Assembly: GCA_033239525.1 (NCBI GenBank)
Contig: BSYO01000019.1
Coordinates: 11,576,592-11,640,591 of the forward strand
Length of the DNA stretch: 64,000 bases
Reading direction: 5' to 3'
DNA from: Nepenthes gracilis
Taxonomy: Eukaryota > Streptophyta > Magnoliopsida > Caryophyllales > Nepenthaceae
In this document: positions 1-11,348 of the stretch, in pieces
How the letters are laid out: every line of letters begins with the position of its first letter
Numbering within the stretch: the first letter of the stretch is position 1
The notes under the pieces: model-generated
Seen by the model: only the letters and a program-made list of their open reading frames with translations
What the model was told of the DNA's origin: nothing
Database searches by the model: none
Program-made: the position numbers and the translations under genes

Positions 1-1560
1 GGTACATTATGACTCCCAATCATGTTGGTATAAGCCAAATAGGCTTGGCATCCACCTTCCATTATGTGTTGGGCATGCAAGGCCAAAATCAAATGGGGAA
101 ATTTCTTTTGCACTAGAACTTGGAAGTAAAAGGGCTCACACCCCGGGATAGCAAAATAAATGCTTTTATAAAAATAATTAATATTGGTATGGTAATTTGC
201 TAACCAATCCATACATAAAATCACGTCAAAATCGCACATGCCTAGCAAAACCAAATCTACCACCAACTGTAAACCATTAACCCAAACATCACACCTTGAG
301 TACACAATATCCGTAAGTATAGATGATCCTATAGGTGTTGACACAACTAATGCATGCTCTAAAATCCTCGAGGGTGACAATAAATAACAAACAAACCTTT
401 GAGACACAAATAAATACATAGACCCCAAATCTAGAAATATATGAGTCGGAGAATTGAAAATAGTAAGAGTACCTTCCATAACGTTAGGTGACGCCTTTGC
501 ATCATGTGCTATGATACCAAAATCTTTATCCGAGATATTTAACTTCTTTGCCACTGGCCTCTTAGGAAGAGGGTAGTCTTTAATTATGTGGCCGTATTGA
601 CAACAGTCAAAACAAGCCCCTAAAATCTTATAACACAGTCTTCCTCCATAAAATTTTTCACAATGTGGACATGCAGTTGCTATTGTTGGAGGGCTCAATA
701 TAGCATGAGATTCCACAATTTTCTTCCCTTTTTCAACAGATCTTGCCCTCTTGTGGGGTCTTTCTAATCTTAAGCTTACACTTGTAGCTGAACTTCTACA
801 GCTCACTATCTTTTTCTCGAAAAATTTTTCTCTTTCAAGCTCCTTTTTAAATAGAAAAGCTCGATTCAAAACGTCCCCATAAATCTACAGTTTCAAAGTC
901 ACCAACTGCCTTCTAATCTCGTCCTTGAGTCCTAACTGAAACTTCCTCGCCTTTCTAGCCGCATCATGGACCATATGCAAAGTATAGCGTGATAACTCCA
1001 TAAATTTAACATTGTACTCGACAATGGTCCGATATTCTTGTCTCAACCGCATGAATTCGTCCTCCTTTTATTCTCGAAGGCTCGTTAGGAAATATTTGTC
1101 CATAAATGCCTCCACAAACATCTCCCAAGAAATCTCATTGTCCTCTAGACTCTTAACTCTCTTTTTTATTGACCTCCAATGAATTGCCTCACCTTCCAAC
1201 TTCTATGTTGCAAATATTACTTTATCCTCCTCCTAACAGTGAATCACTACAAAGACTTTCTCGATCCTCTTGATCCATGTCTCACCTTTGATGGGTCTAG
1301 GTCTCTCGCAGACTCCAGTATTTGTAAACTGATTATAGGTGGTCATCCCTAGATTCGCAAAGGTTAAAATTGGGGTTGGCTCCAAGTTACGTTGTCCTTG
1401 CACCATTAATTTCATGATGTCTACAATCCTTCGGATAATATTCAGATATTTCTCCTCCCTATCCAGTCAAGAGCTAGCTCTAACACCTTTTCCTCAACCT
1501 ACCATCTTTTCAATCCTATTATCAAAATATTAATATTTAAGTCAGTTCCTTACACCTTAA
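1..1560 (-). pseudogene. Ty3/gypsy gag and protease remnant
   Basis: Read on the minus strand, this stretch gives a gypsy Gag followed by a retropepsin that runs off the left edge. Gag includes the typical segment ending KVFVVIHC (about 1233-1415), a downstream block resembling EDEFMRLRQ, and a zinc-knuckle region at about 560-690 (CFDCCQYGH) in which the expected last cysteine is lost. The protease follows at about 60-480. Its active-site triplet reads D-L-G rather than D-S/T-G, although the later conserved stretch DFDVILCMDWL is clear. Several in-frame stops interrupt the frame. The gene lies just downstream (minus direction) of a primer-binding site and LTR, so it is the 5' half of one element whose RT and integrase lie outside the window. 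It is dead as it stands. Confidence 0.8.
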
Positions 1561-1686
1561 CCAATTAAACAACATGAAACCTCAACTTAAAATTTCTTAA
1601 ACTTGGACCTCAAATCTCAATCAATCAAACTTAAAATCTTGAACCTAAAATCAATTAGCCTAACCCTTAAGGCATCTTCTTTAAGT

Positions 1687-1700
1687 ACTCTCTGATACCA
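1687..1700 (-). other. Primer-binding site, initiator-Met tRNA type
   Basis: On the minus strand the sequence reads TGGTATCAGAGAGT, matching the usual plant iMet-tRNA primer-binding site TGGTATCAGAGC over its first 11 bases. It lies 4 bases inside the LTR end at 1705 and upstream of gag, which fixes the element's orientation and LTR boundary. Confidence 0.85.
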
Positions 1701-1704
1701 ACTA

Positions 1705-3777
1705 TGATGGACCATATCTTAAATTCAATTATTAATCATAATTATAATTAATTATCTTTTAATTATCAATTTGATTGATAAATTAATGAATTGACCAACT
1801 AGACGTAAATTTATCACATTGATACTATGATTGACTCTACATAACAATATAATATTATATTCAAGATCCAAATACATTGCCACATTATTTATGGCTCTAA
1901 CACCAACTCAAAACCATATGATGTTGGGCATTATTAAGGAAATATACCTACTCAAATGCTATCAATTATCTAACAACCTAGGGAAGCAATAGACATACAA
2001 TACAACCCGCAAATACCATGAGCCAAAAAATATTATTTAAAACATCGAAACACAATCCAAAAGCTTACAATATCTTACAATTCATAATCCTTCATCCACA
2101 ACTGAAATCAAACTAAAATATAGTATCTAAGTATATTAAATATTATTTGAAAATATAGATTAACATAAAGTATCTATAAAAGCTTAACAAACCTCTTCGG
2201 TCTACACTCCTACTCATCTGGTAAGAATTTGTACAACTTATCTGAGGGGGTTTATAAAATAATAAGAAGTGAGCCAAATATTTAACAAGATACAATATAT
2301 ATATATCAAGGAATATGCATGCTTTATACTTAAAAACATATTGGAAGGAATATGAATCATAATAGGATGCAATGACATAAAATATGGCCAGGAAAACTTC
2401 ATAATATATTTTTAAATTTCTTATCTCGTTCTTTATTAATATTAGCCAACAAAATATGCTTAAATTTTAATTTCTTTAGGGATTAGGGTTAGTAGGCCAT
2501 ATCAATAAAATGAGAGATTAATTGAAACCTAAATTGTGTTTGTTTTCATACAATCAAAGACCACACGTTCCTATTTAAAACCTAGAGGTATGTCGTCTAC
2601 ATATAAGCCTATAGACAGGGTCAGACGCCACTTCTTAACCAACAGTTTCATAAGTTCAAGTATGGATATTTCACTAAGGTATACCATAATATATTACCCA
2701 CTGAATCATAACCTTAATCCAATCTTTAACTTAGAAAAATTCTGCACTTTACTTCATAATTTTTAATTCTCACTTTTCTGGAGAATGGTTCATCTTTTCT
2801 TAGTATAATTATAAAGTTTTCTTTCTTTTTCATGATATCTTACATTTTTTTTAATCATGGTAGTTCTTAAAATATGAAATTTAACACAATTCATGAAGTA
2901 GAAAATTTAAAAAATTAATACAAATTCAGTAAATATGTATTGTATAATTAAACATATATATCATATAATTAATCATGTAATAACTTAAAATCAACAACTT
3001 TAAAGTCCAAACATGTAGAGATAAAATGTCATACTTTTAGACATGAAAAAGGTTCAGACTCTAATAACATATATAATACATGATACAAATATTTAAATAT
3101 GAGTTCTTAAGAATTTCTCCATAAAATTATAGAAAATCAATAGGCATGCATGATTTACATTTCCTAACTTTGAAATTTTAACTTAGGTGAGTATTAGAAC
3201 AAGAATACTCAGAGAAAATGGCAATAAATAACAAAAAATAGAAGAGAAAGATTATGGTGCACTTGTCTTGACCTAATTTTCCCAAATCCTTACTCTAATT
3301 GTCTTAACTTGAGCCATGGGAGGCCTTCTCTCTCTTCTCTTCTCTCTTCTCCCCGATTTCCTCTCTCTTCTCTTTATTGCAATGCTTAAAATGATCAAAA
3401 TTTTATCTCTCAGTCATTTTTATACTCGCCTAATGCTCAAGCGCGGGTCGAGCATGTATCGAGCACTACGGTTCGGCATTCGACACCGGAATGCTACTCG
3501 GGCGCAACCATTCTGAAATTCACGCTTGAGTGTCCCTCAAGTGTGCTCAGTTGTAGAGTTTCTATTTTTGGTGTCTCAGGCACGAGTTGGGCATTCCTCG
3601 GGTGTAAGGTTTCTATTTTTGGCGTCTTAGACGTGCCTCAGGCCTACATCCGATGAACTAGCCATGTAGGTCCAATTTTGATTATTTGATCCAATTTTTA
3701 TATCATTTGACCTCAATTTTAATTGTACTAATTTAATAAATCGTGATTAATATAATTGTATAAACTCGAACCTTACA
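1705..3777 (-). mobile_element. 5' LTR of minus-strand gypsy element (2.07 kb)
   Basis: The minus-strand LTR begins TGTAAGGTTCGAG (plus coordinate 3777) and ends GGTCCATCA (1705), next to the primer-binding site. The same start (TGTAAG, then an A/T-rich tract) occurs at 11348 and 23803, so several related LTRs lie in the window. The middle holds the degenerate motif AAGTTCAAGTATGG (about 2652) that recurs in related LTRs at 10143 and 15054. No open reading frame of interest is present. Only the inner and outer ends of this one LTR are visible; its partner is outside the window. Confidence 0.8.
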
Positions 3778-5720
3778 TTTGAAGTCACCAAGACCATGCT
3801 AGCCTCACTTCTTGATTGAGAGGATGACCCATCAACATAAAATACCCATGTTGGAGTTTCCTAACGTTAAAGCTTGCCTTTGTCCTCTAAGATCTTCCAA
3901 ATTAGGGTTGTCATTTTGATTACGAAATCTGTGATAGTTTGTCCATTTACAAACGATCGTGCTCAGAACTCTATGTCAAATTCACTCAACTCTATAGCCT
4001 ATTTTATCAAATGTCTAGACACCTTGGGTCTCTGTAAGATCCCCTTTAATTATTAGTTAATTAGGATGATGATCGCCTGGAAGTATGGACAAAGTTTTTC
4101 TTAAGGAATGGATCAAAGTAAGAGCAACCCTTTCAGTCGGTAAATATCAAGTCTTTATATCTGTCGGGATCCTACTAACATAATAGATTGACCATTATAT
4201 TTCAGCTTGTTATCTAACCAGGATTGAACTCAATGTCGTGTCAGAAATAACTAAATAAAGATATCATTTTTCACCTTCTTTTGGAGTGGATAGGAGTGGG
4301 GGGCTAGCAAAGTATTCCTCCAGTTCTTGAAAGTTTGACTGACACTCTTCTCTTCAATAGAAACCATTCGACTTAGCCCATCTCAGAGCCATGAGGAAGG
4401 GAGGGTACTTTTTTACTAATTTCATTAGGAATCAGGAGAGTATGGCAAGTCTCCCGGTTATCCTATGGATTTTCTTTAAGGTTCAAGGAGGATTCATATC
4501 AATAATTACTTTAATTTTATCTGAGTTTGTCTAAATTTCTCAGTGAGATACTATAAAACTAAGAAATTTTTTAAAGGTTACTCCGAACACGCACTTTATC
4601 AAATTTAATTTTATTAGGTGCACTCGGAGTACTCTAAAAGCTTCGTCTATGTCTTGAATATGGTTGTAAACTAGTATACTTTTAATGAAAATGTTGTCCA
4701 CGTACACCTTTATGTTCCTTCTTATTTGGGTCTTGAATATTTGCTAACCAGTTTTTGATATGTTGACTGTTCTTTTTTTAGACCAAAGGATGTTACCTTA
4801 TAACAGTATGTCCCATAATAATTCATGAATGAAGTTAGTTCCTTATGTTTTGGGCACATTTGGATTTGGTTGTATCCTTAATAAGCGTCTATGAAACTTA
4901 GTTGTTTGTGTCTAGATGTTGAGTCCACCAACATATCAATCCTTGGTAGTGGAAAGTTACCTTTTGGACATATTGTATTTACATAAATGAAGTCAATACA
5001 CATTTGTCAAATTTTATTAGTTTTTGAGGAAGACCAAGATTCGATAGTCAGTCCAAATACTAGACCTTTCTTATGAAATCCGCATCATAATAATGAGTTT
5101 TTCTATGGAATGGTTTCTCCATTTCTTTTGAATTGGCTTGTGTTCGAGGATTAGGCACAACTTGTGAACCATTATCTTAGTTGGTATCTTAGGCATATCC
5201 ACTAGCATCTATGTAAATACATCTGAGTTCTAATGGAGGAATGTCATCAGCTAGTCTCGTTACCGATCTGGAAGAGAGGCTTTGACTTGAACGTACTTCT
5301 TTGACTCACTTGAATTTTGAGGGATTTGCAAGGTGGATTTGCTAGATTGACCTTGTTGCAGAGTTGTTTCATCTCAAAGGTTGAACTCTTCGATCAGTTG
5401 AGTTGGCATCAACTGGCCTATCTGGGCTAGGCAGTAGGTTCGACCAGTATTTTGGTTGCCCAGTACTTTTTCTACTCCATATGGGATCATAAACTTTATT
5501 TTTAGGTATGGTATTGATGTCACCGCTTTGAATGCCACTAATTAGGTTCGGCCTGATATTGCGTTATAGATTGAGGGTATGCCCACTACTAAAAATATCA
5601 GCATTTAGGAAGCTATTTTTGGGTATGTTTCCAATGTGACTTCTAATTGAATGGTTCTTTGGATCGGAACTGGTTCGTCATCCAATTCATATAGGGGGCC
5701 TGAGGCTGGTTTTATTTGAC
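3778..5720 (-). pseudogene. Tat/Ogre-lineage gypsy protease, RT and RNase H remnant
   Basis: The minus strand, with many stops and shifts, encodes segments typical of the Tat/Ogre branch. At about 5450-5600 there is a protease tail resembling the YNAISGRT...AFKAV block, followed at about 5150-5230 by DVF...DMPKI and KIMVHKLC. At 4600-4710 come the RT segments VYVDNIFIKS, NHIQDIDEAFRVLR and LNLIKCVFGV. RNase H-like YYVSR and ERVALTLIHSLRK follow near 3900-4200. The catalytic YVDD box reads YVDN, so a catalytic aspartate is lost. The 1-3777 element lies immediately beyond 3778 and probably inserted into or truncated this older element. Confidence 0.75.
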
Positions 5721-5802
5721 TTCTTTTAAGTCTAAATTTAAAGAAAGTAACAAGATAAAGCAAATTTTAATAGTTTCTATTATCAATAAATATTTATTTC
5801 AG

Positions 5803-6150
5803 TTAGTAATCGACGGTACTATCAGAAACAAGTATAGATATAACAACAAAATCAGAATGGAGAGTAATTATATGAGTCATATCATCATTACTAAAACTAA
5901 TAACATCATTCCCTATTCCTAACTTCTGCCTCTTACTGTTGGAAGTCTTCTTGGGATGATTCAGAGCTTTACTTCTAGGAGGCCTCATAAAGATCATATT
6001 TAGTACTCCCGTTGCCACACAGTTGCGGAGTTGCTTATGTTGCTTTGTTCCATCGTTGATGGTGTTATTAGGAGTGTGTTCTGAGTCTTTCAAATATTTA
6101 TTGAGGTATCCTCTTCGAACCATGTGACGGAATGGGTCATAGTACATCAA
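5803..6150 (-). pseudogene. Tat-lineage Gag C-terminus and protease start
   Basis: A 115-codon minus-strand frame reads from a GYLNKYLK-like segment to SFSNDDMTHIITLHSDFVV. This is the segment that precedes the protease in Tat/Ogre polyproteins (the family pattern is ITF-D-DD...PHDDALV). It ends just where the D-S/T-G motif should appear, and no intact motif follows. It continues the coding order of 3778-5720 and is the piece adjoining the LTR at 6151-8428, which separates it from gag at 8440-9720. Confidence 0.65.
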
Positions 6151-6750
6151 TGACTTCCATCAATAGTCATACATCTAACCTAAACAATAAACTTTGCACA
6201 AAAGAAATATTAATGGGGGGACTTAAAACTTCATTCACGTGCACATGATCAAAACTGGCCGGTCATCAAGTCGGCGAGAAAATAGGTCGGTCACATCTTG
6301 ACCGGCCAAGTATCTAGGTCGGTTGGCCAATGACGCATGAGATGCCACTAGGAACCAAAATTTTTAACCATAAAATTCAACGAAAATGTCTAAATATCCT
6401 TTTTATTTACATAGCAAAATCATTATACAACAGTTTCCAAAATATCCCAAAACTACATCAAGGTCGGTCATGCGCTGCTACAAAAATTCCGATCGGCCTT
6501 CCTGCTTAGCTAAATCGTCTGATTTTACTCTTTCTCATTCGGCATAAGTTCTTACTCATCTGATGGTAAGCAAACAGCAAAGAGTGAGTGACAGCTCAAC
6601 AAGGTACCAATGTAGAAAACATACATAATTATAGTATTGAATGGAATGAAATCATTCTGCATATAGAAGCAGAAAACATCGGACAAATACACTTTCATGA
6701 GTACTAGTTTTCGAAATGAGTTCAAATCCAAAACCAAATTTCCATTTAAA

Positions 6751-7095
6751 ATACTGGCTACATTTAAGGTCTACAACTATTGAACCATCATAATTGGCTA
6801 CATTTTAAGCCTGTAATTACTCGACTATCATATAACAAATTTGGCTAGATTTAAGGCCTGTAACTATCAGACCATCAGTACTAGCTACATTTAAAGCCTA
6901 TGGCTACTCGACTATCATATAACGAATCTGGTTATATTTAAGGTTTACAACTACTCGATTATTACAACTGATTATATTTTAGGCCTGCAGCTACTTGGCT
7001 ATCATATAACGAATCTGGTTACATTTAAAGTCTGCAACTACTCGACCATCACCACTGGTTACATTTTAGGCCTGCAACTATTCAGCTATCAAAAC
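6751..7095 (-). repeat. LTR-internal tandem array, about 8 units
   Basis: Units of about 40-48 bp follow the pattern CTGGCTACATTTAAGGCCTG then CAACTACTCGACCATCA. Alternate units carry an extra ATATAACGAAT spacer, so there is a dimer-scale period of roughly 90-100 bp. The same unit, reverse-complemented, occurs as four shorter units at 16000-16140 and three at 22465-22570, inside other LTRs. Confidence 0.8.
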
Positions 7096-8024
7096 AGTCT
7101 TAGGTTTCAAATGACTAAAGTCCTTAAAACATGCAATCTTCTTATACAAGCAGCGAATAACATGCAATCGGGTGAGATCTTAAACATGCAAATTGATTTG
7201 TTAACTGTAATTAAACATACAAATTAACTTTTCTATGCACAATTTTTAAGCATGAACCATGGAACAAAACCTCACATGTAAAACATAACACTTGCGCTGA
7301 TTTAGAAATTCCTTCATAAAACGTGAGAGGTAAGTACCATCATATGCATCACGTAGAAATATAATGAAGAATAACATTAAAATAACATCAGATTTTAAGA
7401 CGAGAAATAGTCAAGGACAATCATGGGGTACACTTGCTTGAAATTCTGATCTATGAACTTTCATTACTTAGATCTGGCCGAAAACTCTTCCCCTTCTTCT
7501 CCTTCGTGCGTCTCTCATAGCTTGCCCAACCCCTTTCCTAACTCTCAAAATTCAACATTTATAGACTATAGGGTTGGTGGGAGTAGGTGGTGGTAGGTCA
7601 CCTACTTAGTACTTCTTTTCTTTTCCCATTTCTTATTCTAGAAAGTCAACGGAGTAGGTAAAAGTAGGTAACCTACTCTAACTTAACTAATCGGACTTTA
7701 ATCAAACCAGCGGGCAAACCAATTCGGTTACTATCTTTCTAAGTCCTCGGCCTCTATTATAAATCCTTGGTAGTTACTATTTATTTATAGTCCACAGTTT
7801 CTTCGGCATTTCAGTCATTTCTTCAAATTCCAGTCAACGACTATAAATCCAGTCATCTCCTTTATACTGGACAGTCCAACAATTTTTGGACAGTTTATCT
7901 AATCTAGCTGGCCATCCTAGCCGGCCATCTACTTCATCAGTTGTTTGTCATTAAAGTTGGTCAACTATTTTAATCAGGTCAATTCTCATATCTGGATAAT
8001 GTTTTATCCTTATAGTCTATCTTC

Positions 8025-8195
8025 TTCGAAAATCCTCTTCGGAATCCTTTGTGAAAACCCTCTCTGAATTTTCACTTTGAATTTCTTCTCTGAAAATTCA
8101 TTCAAATCCTCTCTGGAAATCTTCTCCGGAATCCTCTCTAGAAATCCTCTCCGAAAATTCACTCTGAATTTCCTCTCTGAAATTTTGCCTTTAAA
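8025..8195. repeat. Degenerate minisatellite (TCCTCTCTGAAA type)
   Basis: The plus strand repeats variants of CCTCTCTGAAAATTC and CCTCTCCGGAAATC about ten times with an irregular spacing of 10-18 bases. The reverse frame gives a 64-codon Arg/Lys/Glu-rich repeat peptide, which is best read as a by-product of the repeat. Confidence 0.7.
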
Positions 8196-8439
8196 GCTGG
8201 TCAACTATATGCCAAATCCAGTCAACTCTTTTGGTAAGTCAACAATTTAGTCCGACCGGTCAACAATTCTTATCCAACAATCTTATTAGACTGGTCATCA
8301 TTATAATAACTTTCTCGATCATTTCCATTAATGTCGGTCAACAAGCCAAGCTGGTCAACATGTTATCTAGGCTAATTTTCCCATCAAGTTTGAGAGACTA
8401 AATCCTAAAAAAAAACCTGATCCTTACAAATCAGGCCCT

Positions 8440-9720
8440 CAATCTCTTTCAGTAAAGTCTGATAATTTTAGTGTTGTAGCCTAGAGATCTATGATAGAAG
8501 CAATATTTTGACTAATCACCTCCCTTCGGATTCTTCACTGACTTTGGCCATTTTAAGAATTTCTTGTTCCAGATCTACATTAAGATGTTGATTGGGTATT
8601 GTAAAGAGGAGTGAGGTTTAACGGCTTGTACTCTCTTCTGACACCTAGGTCTATCTCCCATTGCTTCCTGGAATCTTTGGTGAAAGAGTTGTCACTGGTC
8701 CTCTTTTTCCACTAGTCAATCTCAAGTGATAATTTGAGCACTCCGAGCTCTTTGCTTCGTTGACCTCGTCGCTATGTACGCTCAGGTAATGATTTCTATT
8801 TCAAGGAACATTTAGGCTTCTGTTGAACAAGATATTTAAAAAATTCTTCCAATGGCCATGAAGGAATTTAATTTCACATCGTCGATAACTTTTGAGATTT
8901 CTTGAGATTTTGTATTAAATCAGGCCAAGAAACACTTCAAACTTTCATTTAGACCTTGTCGTATTTGGACAAGGTGCTAGGTTGCTTTTTCTCCCTTCTA
9001 TTGAAGGCAAATTGTGACAGAAATTTATTAGCCAATTCCTAGAAAGATTAGATTAAATTTGGAGATAGCTGATAAAACCAAATTTGAGTTTCCCCTTTGA
9101 GGGTTGGCGAGAAGCAAGGGAATAAGGCAGAGTCTTCTAAACCTTAGAACCCCAACAGAGTTCGAAAGTGATCCATGGATCAGAATTTCTATCATATGGT
9201 TTTAGGGTTGGCATCTTGAATTTGATAGGAAGTCGATACATTCTAACTTCCTTGGTAAATGGAGATCTGCCCAATTTAGCAAAGTGGTCAGCTATGCTTC
9301 CACAGAATAATTACTGCTCAATCTTTATGAATCTTTCTTTCACATCGGAGGTGGATGCAATCCTCTTCGGATTGAGGAATGTCCTCAACTCTGAGAGGTT
9401 GACTGACACGTGGGGGACTTGTCGGATCGGAACATTCCTTGGAAGGTTGCTGCATGAAGCCTCATATCATGTCAAAGGTCTTCCCATGTCTCGCAAGGAG
9501 AGTGGATTTTGCCACTCTAAACTCTCTTCCCTTTCTCTAAAGCTACGATGACGTTCGAGCTGGGAAGGAATATTTTCAAGTGAGGCTTCTCCAACCTTGA
9601 AATCTCTAAGTTGTCATGGCATCCCATTGGAGGTGTGCTTTATCCCCTGATTTGTTTTTCTAAAAGTGGAGGCTTAAGAATTGAGAGGTAAAGCCCTCAG
9701 TGGGTGTCCTTCCAACATGT
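8440..9720 (-). pseudogene. Tat/Ogre-lineage gag remnant
   Basis: The minus strand carries a Gag capsid of Tat type. SPFTKEVRMYRLPIKFKMP and LKPYDRNSDP at about 9170-9290 match the family pattern SPFS-EI...P-KFK-P...YDG-TDP. Next come PTLKGETQIWFYQLSP (about 9060-9110), ELANKFLSQF and KKQPSTLSKYDKV (about 8960-9040). Stops and a shift after the first block show decay. It is the upstream half of the element whose protease and RT are at 3778-6150. Its own LTR is not recognisable, because a different element's LTR begins at about 9720. Confidence 0.75.
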
Positions 9721-11348
9721 ACCTACGCCGTTAATCTGAAAAGGTTAGTAAAAAATAAAAATATGGGTGAATTGAAAGCTCAGCAAGTCATATAAATTTA
9801 CATAATTTAACATACAATTCTTGTTAAAACCGTACAGAAGGATCAATGAATCAGATTTAATGGAATGCTATGAATTTCCATAACAAATGTACACAACTTA
9901 TCAAATTTCACATTTTTATCCTTATTCAAATTGTGTCGTGAAATCTGTATTCAAATATATAAATTCTTAGGGATAATGGGTCAGTAGGGCCTTATCGATT
10001 AAAGAAGTGAATAATCAAAACTCAAGTTATATTTATTTTCACACAACTAAATATCTTATACTACTATTCAGGACAAATAGATGGATCGCCATACATATGA
10101 CTCTATAGACAGAGCCGAAAGCTGCTTTGATCAATAGATGATAAGTTCAAATCTCGATCACTATTATAATATACTAGGATATGCGATAATATACGATCAA
10201 CTGAACTTTTTATAATGGTTCGATACTTAGATATATAAAAACTTTATATAATTCTTCATAATCCTTATATTTTCTAATTGTAAAAAAAAAAATCCTTAAT
10301 TCTTTAATATATTGTAGAGTTTTTCTTCAAATTTCTTAAATTCCTTATTATAAAATGCTATAATTGACTGTAGAAATTTAGACATACTCAATTTAAAATA
10401 TATGATGCCATATTATGAGATTTTTAAACATAGTTGTAGAAAAATCTGTAATATTGATGATATTTTAACATTTCTATTTTAAATGACATGAAATATAGAA
10501 GTAGATAAATTTTCAGGACATACAGAACATACACCAAGTAAAGTTCAACATGTTGGAACATTTTATACGAAAATGAAATATAGAAGAGTATTATGTCAGA
10601 TATACAGATTATGAATGAGAAACAAATGTAGAATCAACAGAATAATATAATATATATGGACTTAAATATGAATTTCATGCATTGTTGCGTACAAATGAGG
10701 AGAATGGTACATGTATGTGAAACATAAATATTTTAGCTATGTAAATGTGTCACACATGAATATTTAAAATAAAAAAATATTTTTTAAAAAATAAGAAAAA
10801 GAATAACAATAGAGGAAGGAAGGTTTGGAGATGCACTTACCTTAACTTCAAATTACCAATATCTTGCATGAGATCACTTGAATTTGGCGTCTCTTCCTCT
10901 TTTTCTCTCTTCTCTTCTTCTCCTTCTCTCCCATCTCTAAAATTTGGTAGAAAAATAATCAAAAATTATCCGGACACGATATATATAGCCAAGTGCCACT
11001 CGAGCGCGTGCTGGGTGTTCAATATGCACCATGGCCAAACATGGTGGCGCACAAGCGCTGGCTTGGGCATTAGTCAGGCACTAGTATTCTACCTCAGTGC
11101 GCTCGAGTATGCATTGAGCATAGGAAAATTTGAAAAACACACTCGACTTTCGCTCAGGCGATAATCAGGCGTGACCACCCTGCTTAGAACACGCATAGGT
11201 GTGCATCAGCCATAGGTTAAGCATCCTTCAACTCACAGTATCCTGCCCCAAAGTTGACTTTTGACCCAATTTTATTCCTCCTTTAATATTAATTTTAATT
11301 ATCTCAACTTAATTATGATTAAAATAAAATTCAAACTTGAATCTTACA
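9720..11348 (-). mobile_element. 3' LTR of a minus-strand gypsy element
   Basis: On the minus strand the LTR starts TGTAAGATTCAAG at 11348, directly after a purine-rich tract (GGAATGGAGAAA) and the usual end of gypsy pol (TTCGTGGACGAAATT). The region 10975-11175 aligns with 23340-23540, and 10080-10740 aligns with 15008-15628, in the same orientation. Its far end near 9720 lacks the final segment seen in the 1705-3777 LTR and abuts Tat gag, so it is probably truncated there. Long runs of A/T dominate 10240-10820. Confidence 0.7.

Larger units (their letters stand above)
6151..8428 (-). mobile_element. Probable solo LTR inside the Tat element
   Basis: The minus-strand sequence starts TGTAAGGATCAGG at 8428, the same opening as other LTRs here, and a plausible TG/CA end lies at 6151. 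It separates Tat gag (8440-9720) from Tat protease/RT (3778-6150), with no internal coding region or second LTR nearby. A TATA-like TATAAAT on the minus strand lies near 7560. The element carries a tandem array at 6751-7095, many GGTCAAC/GGTCGG motifs, and a CT-rich short-repeat block at 8025-8195. I see no matching 5-bp target duplication (ATCAA on the left, AATCA on the right), so the exact ends are uncertain. Confidence 0.55.

Noticed and set aside
6751..7095. CRISPR-like regular repeats
   Set aside because: Units are directly tandem and diverged, without unique spacers, and the window is a plant genome; it is an LTR minisatellite.
8010..8204. 64-codon minus-strand repeat peptide
   Set aside because: It is the translation of a degenerate minisatellite inside an LTR; no start context or conservation supports a gene.
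9168..9551. 127-codon plus-strand open frame
   Set aside because: The opposite strand carries Tat-type Gag motifs (SPFTKEV...KFKMP, DRNSDP), so this is an antisense shadow.
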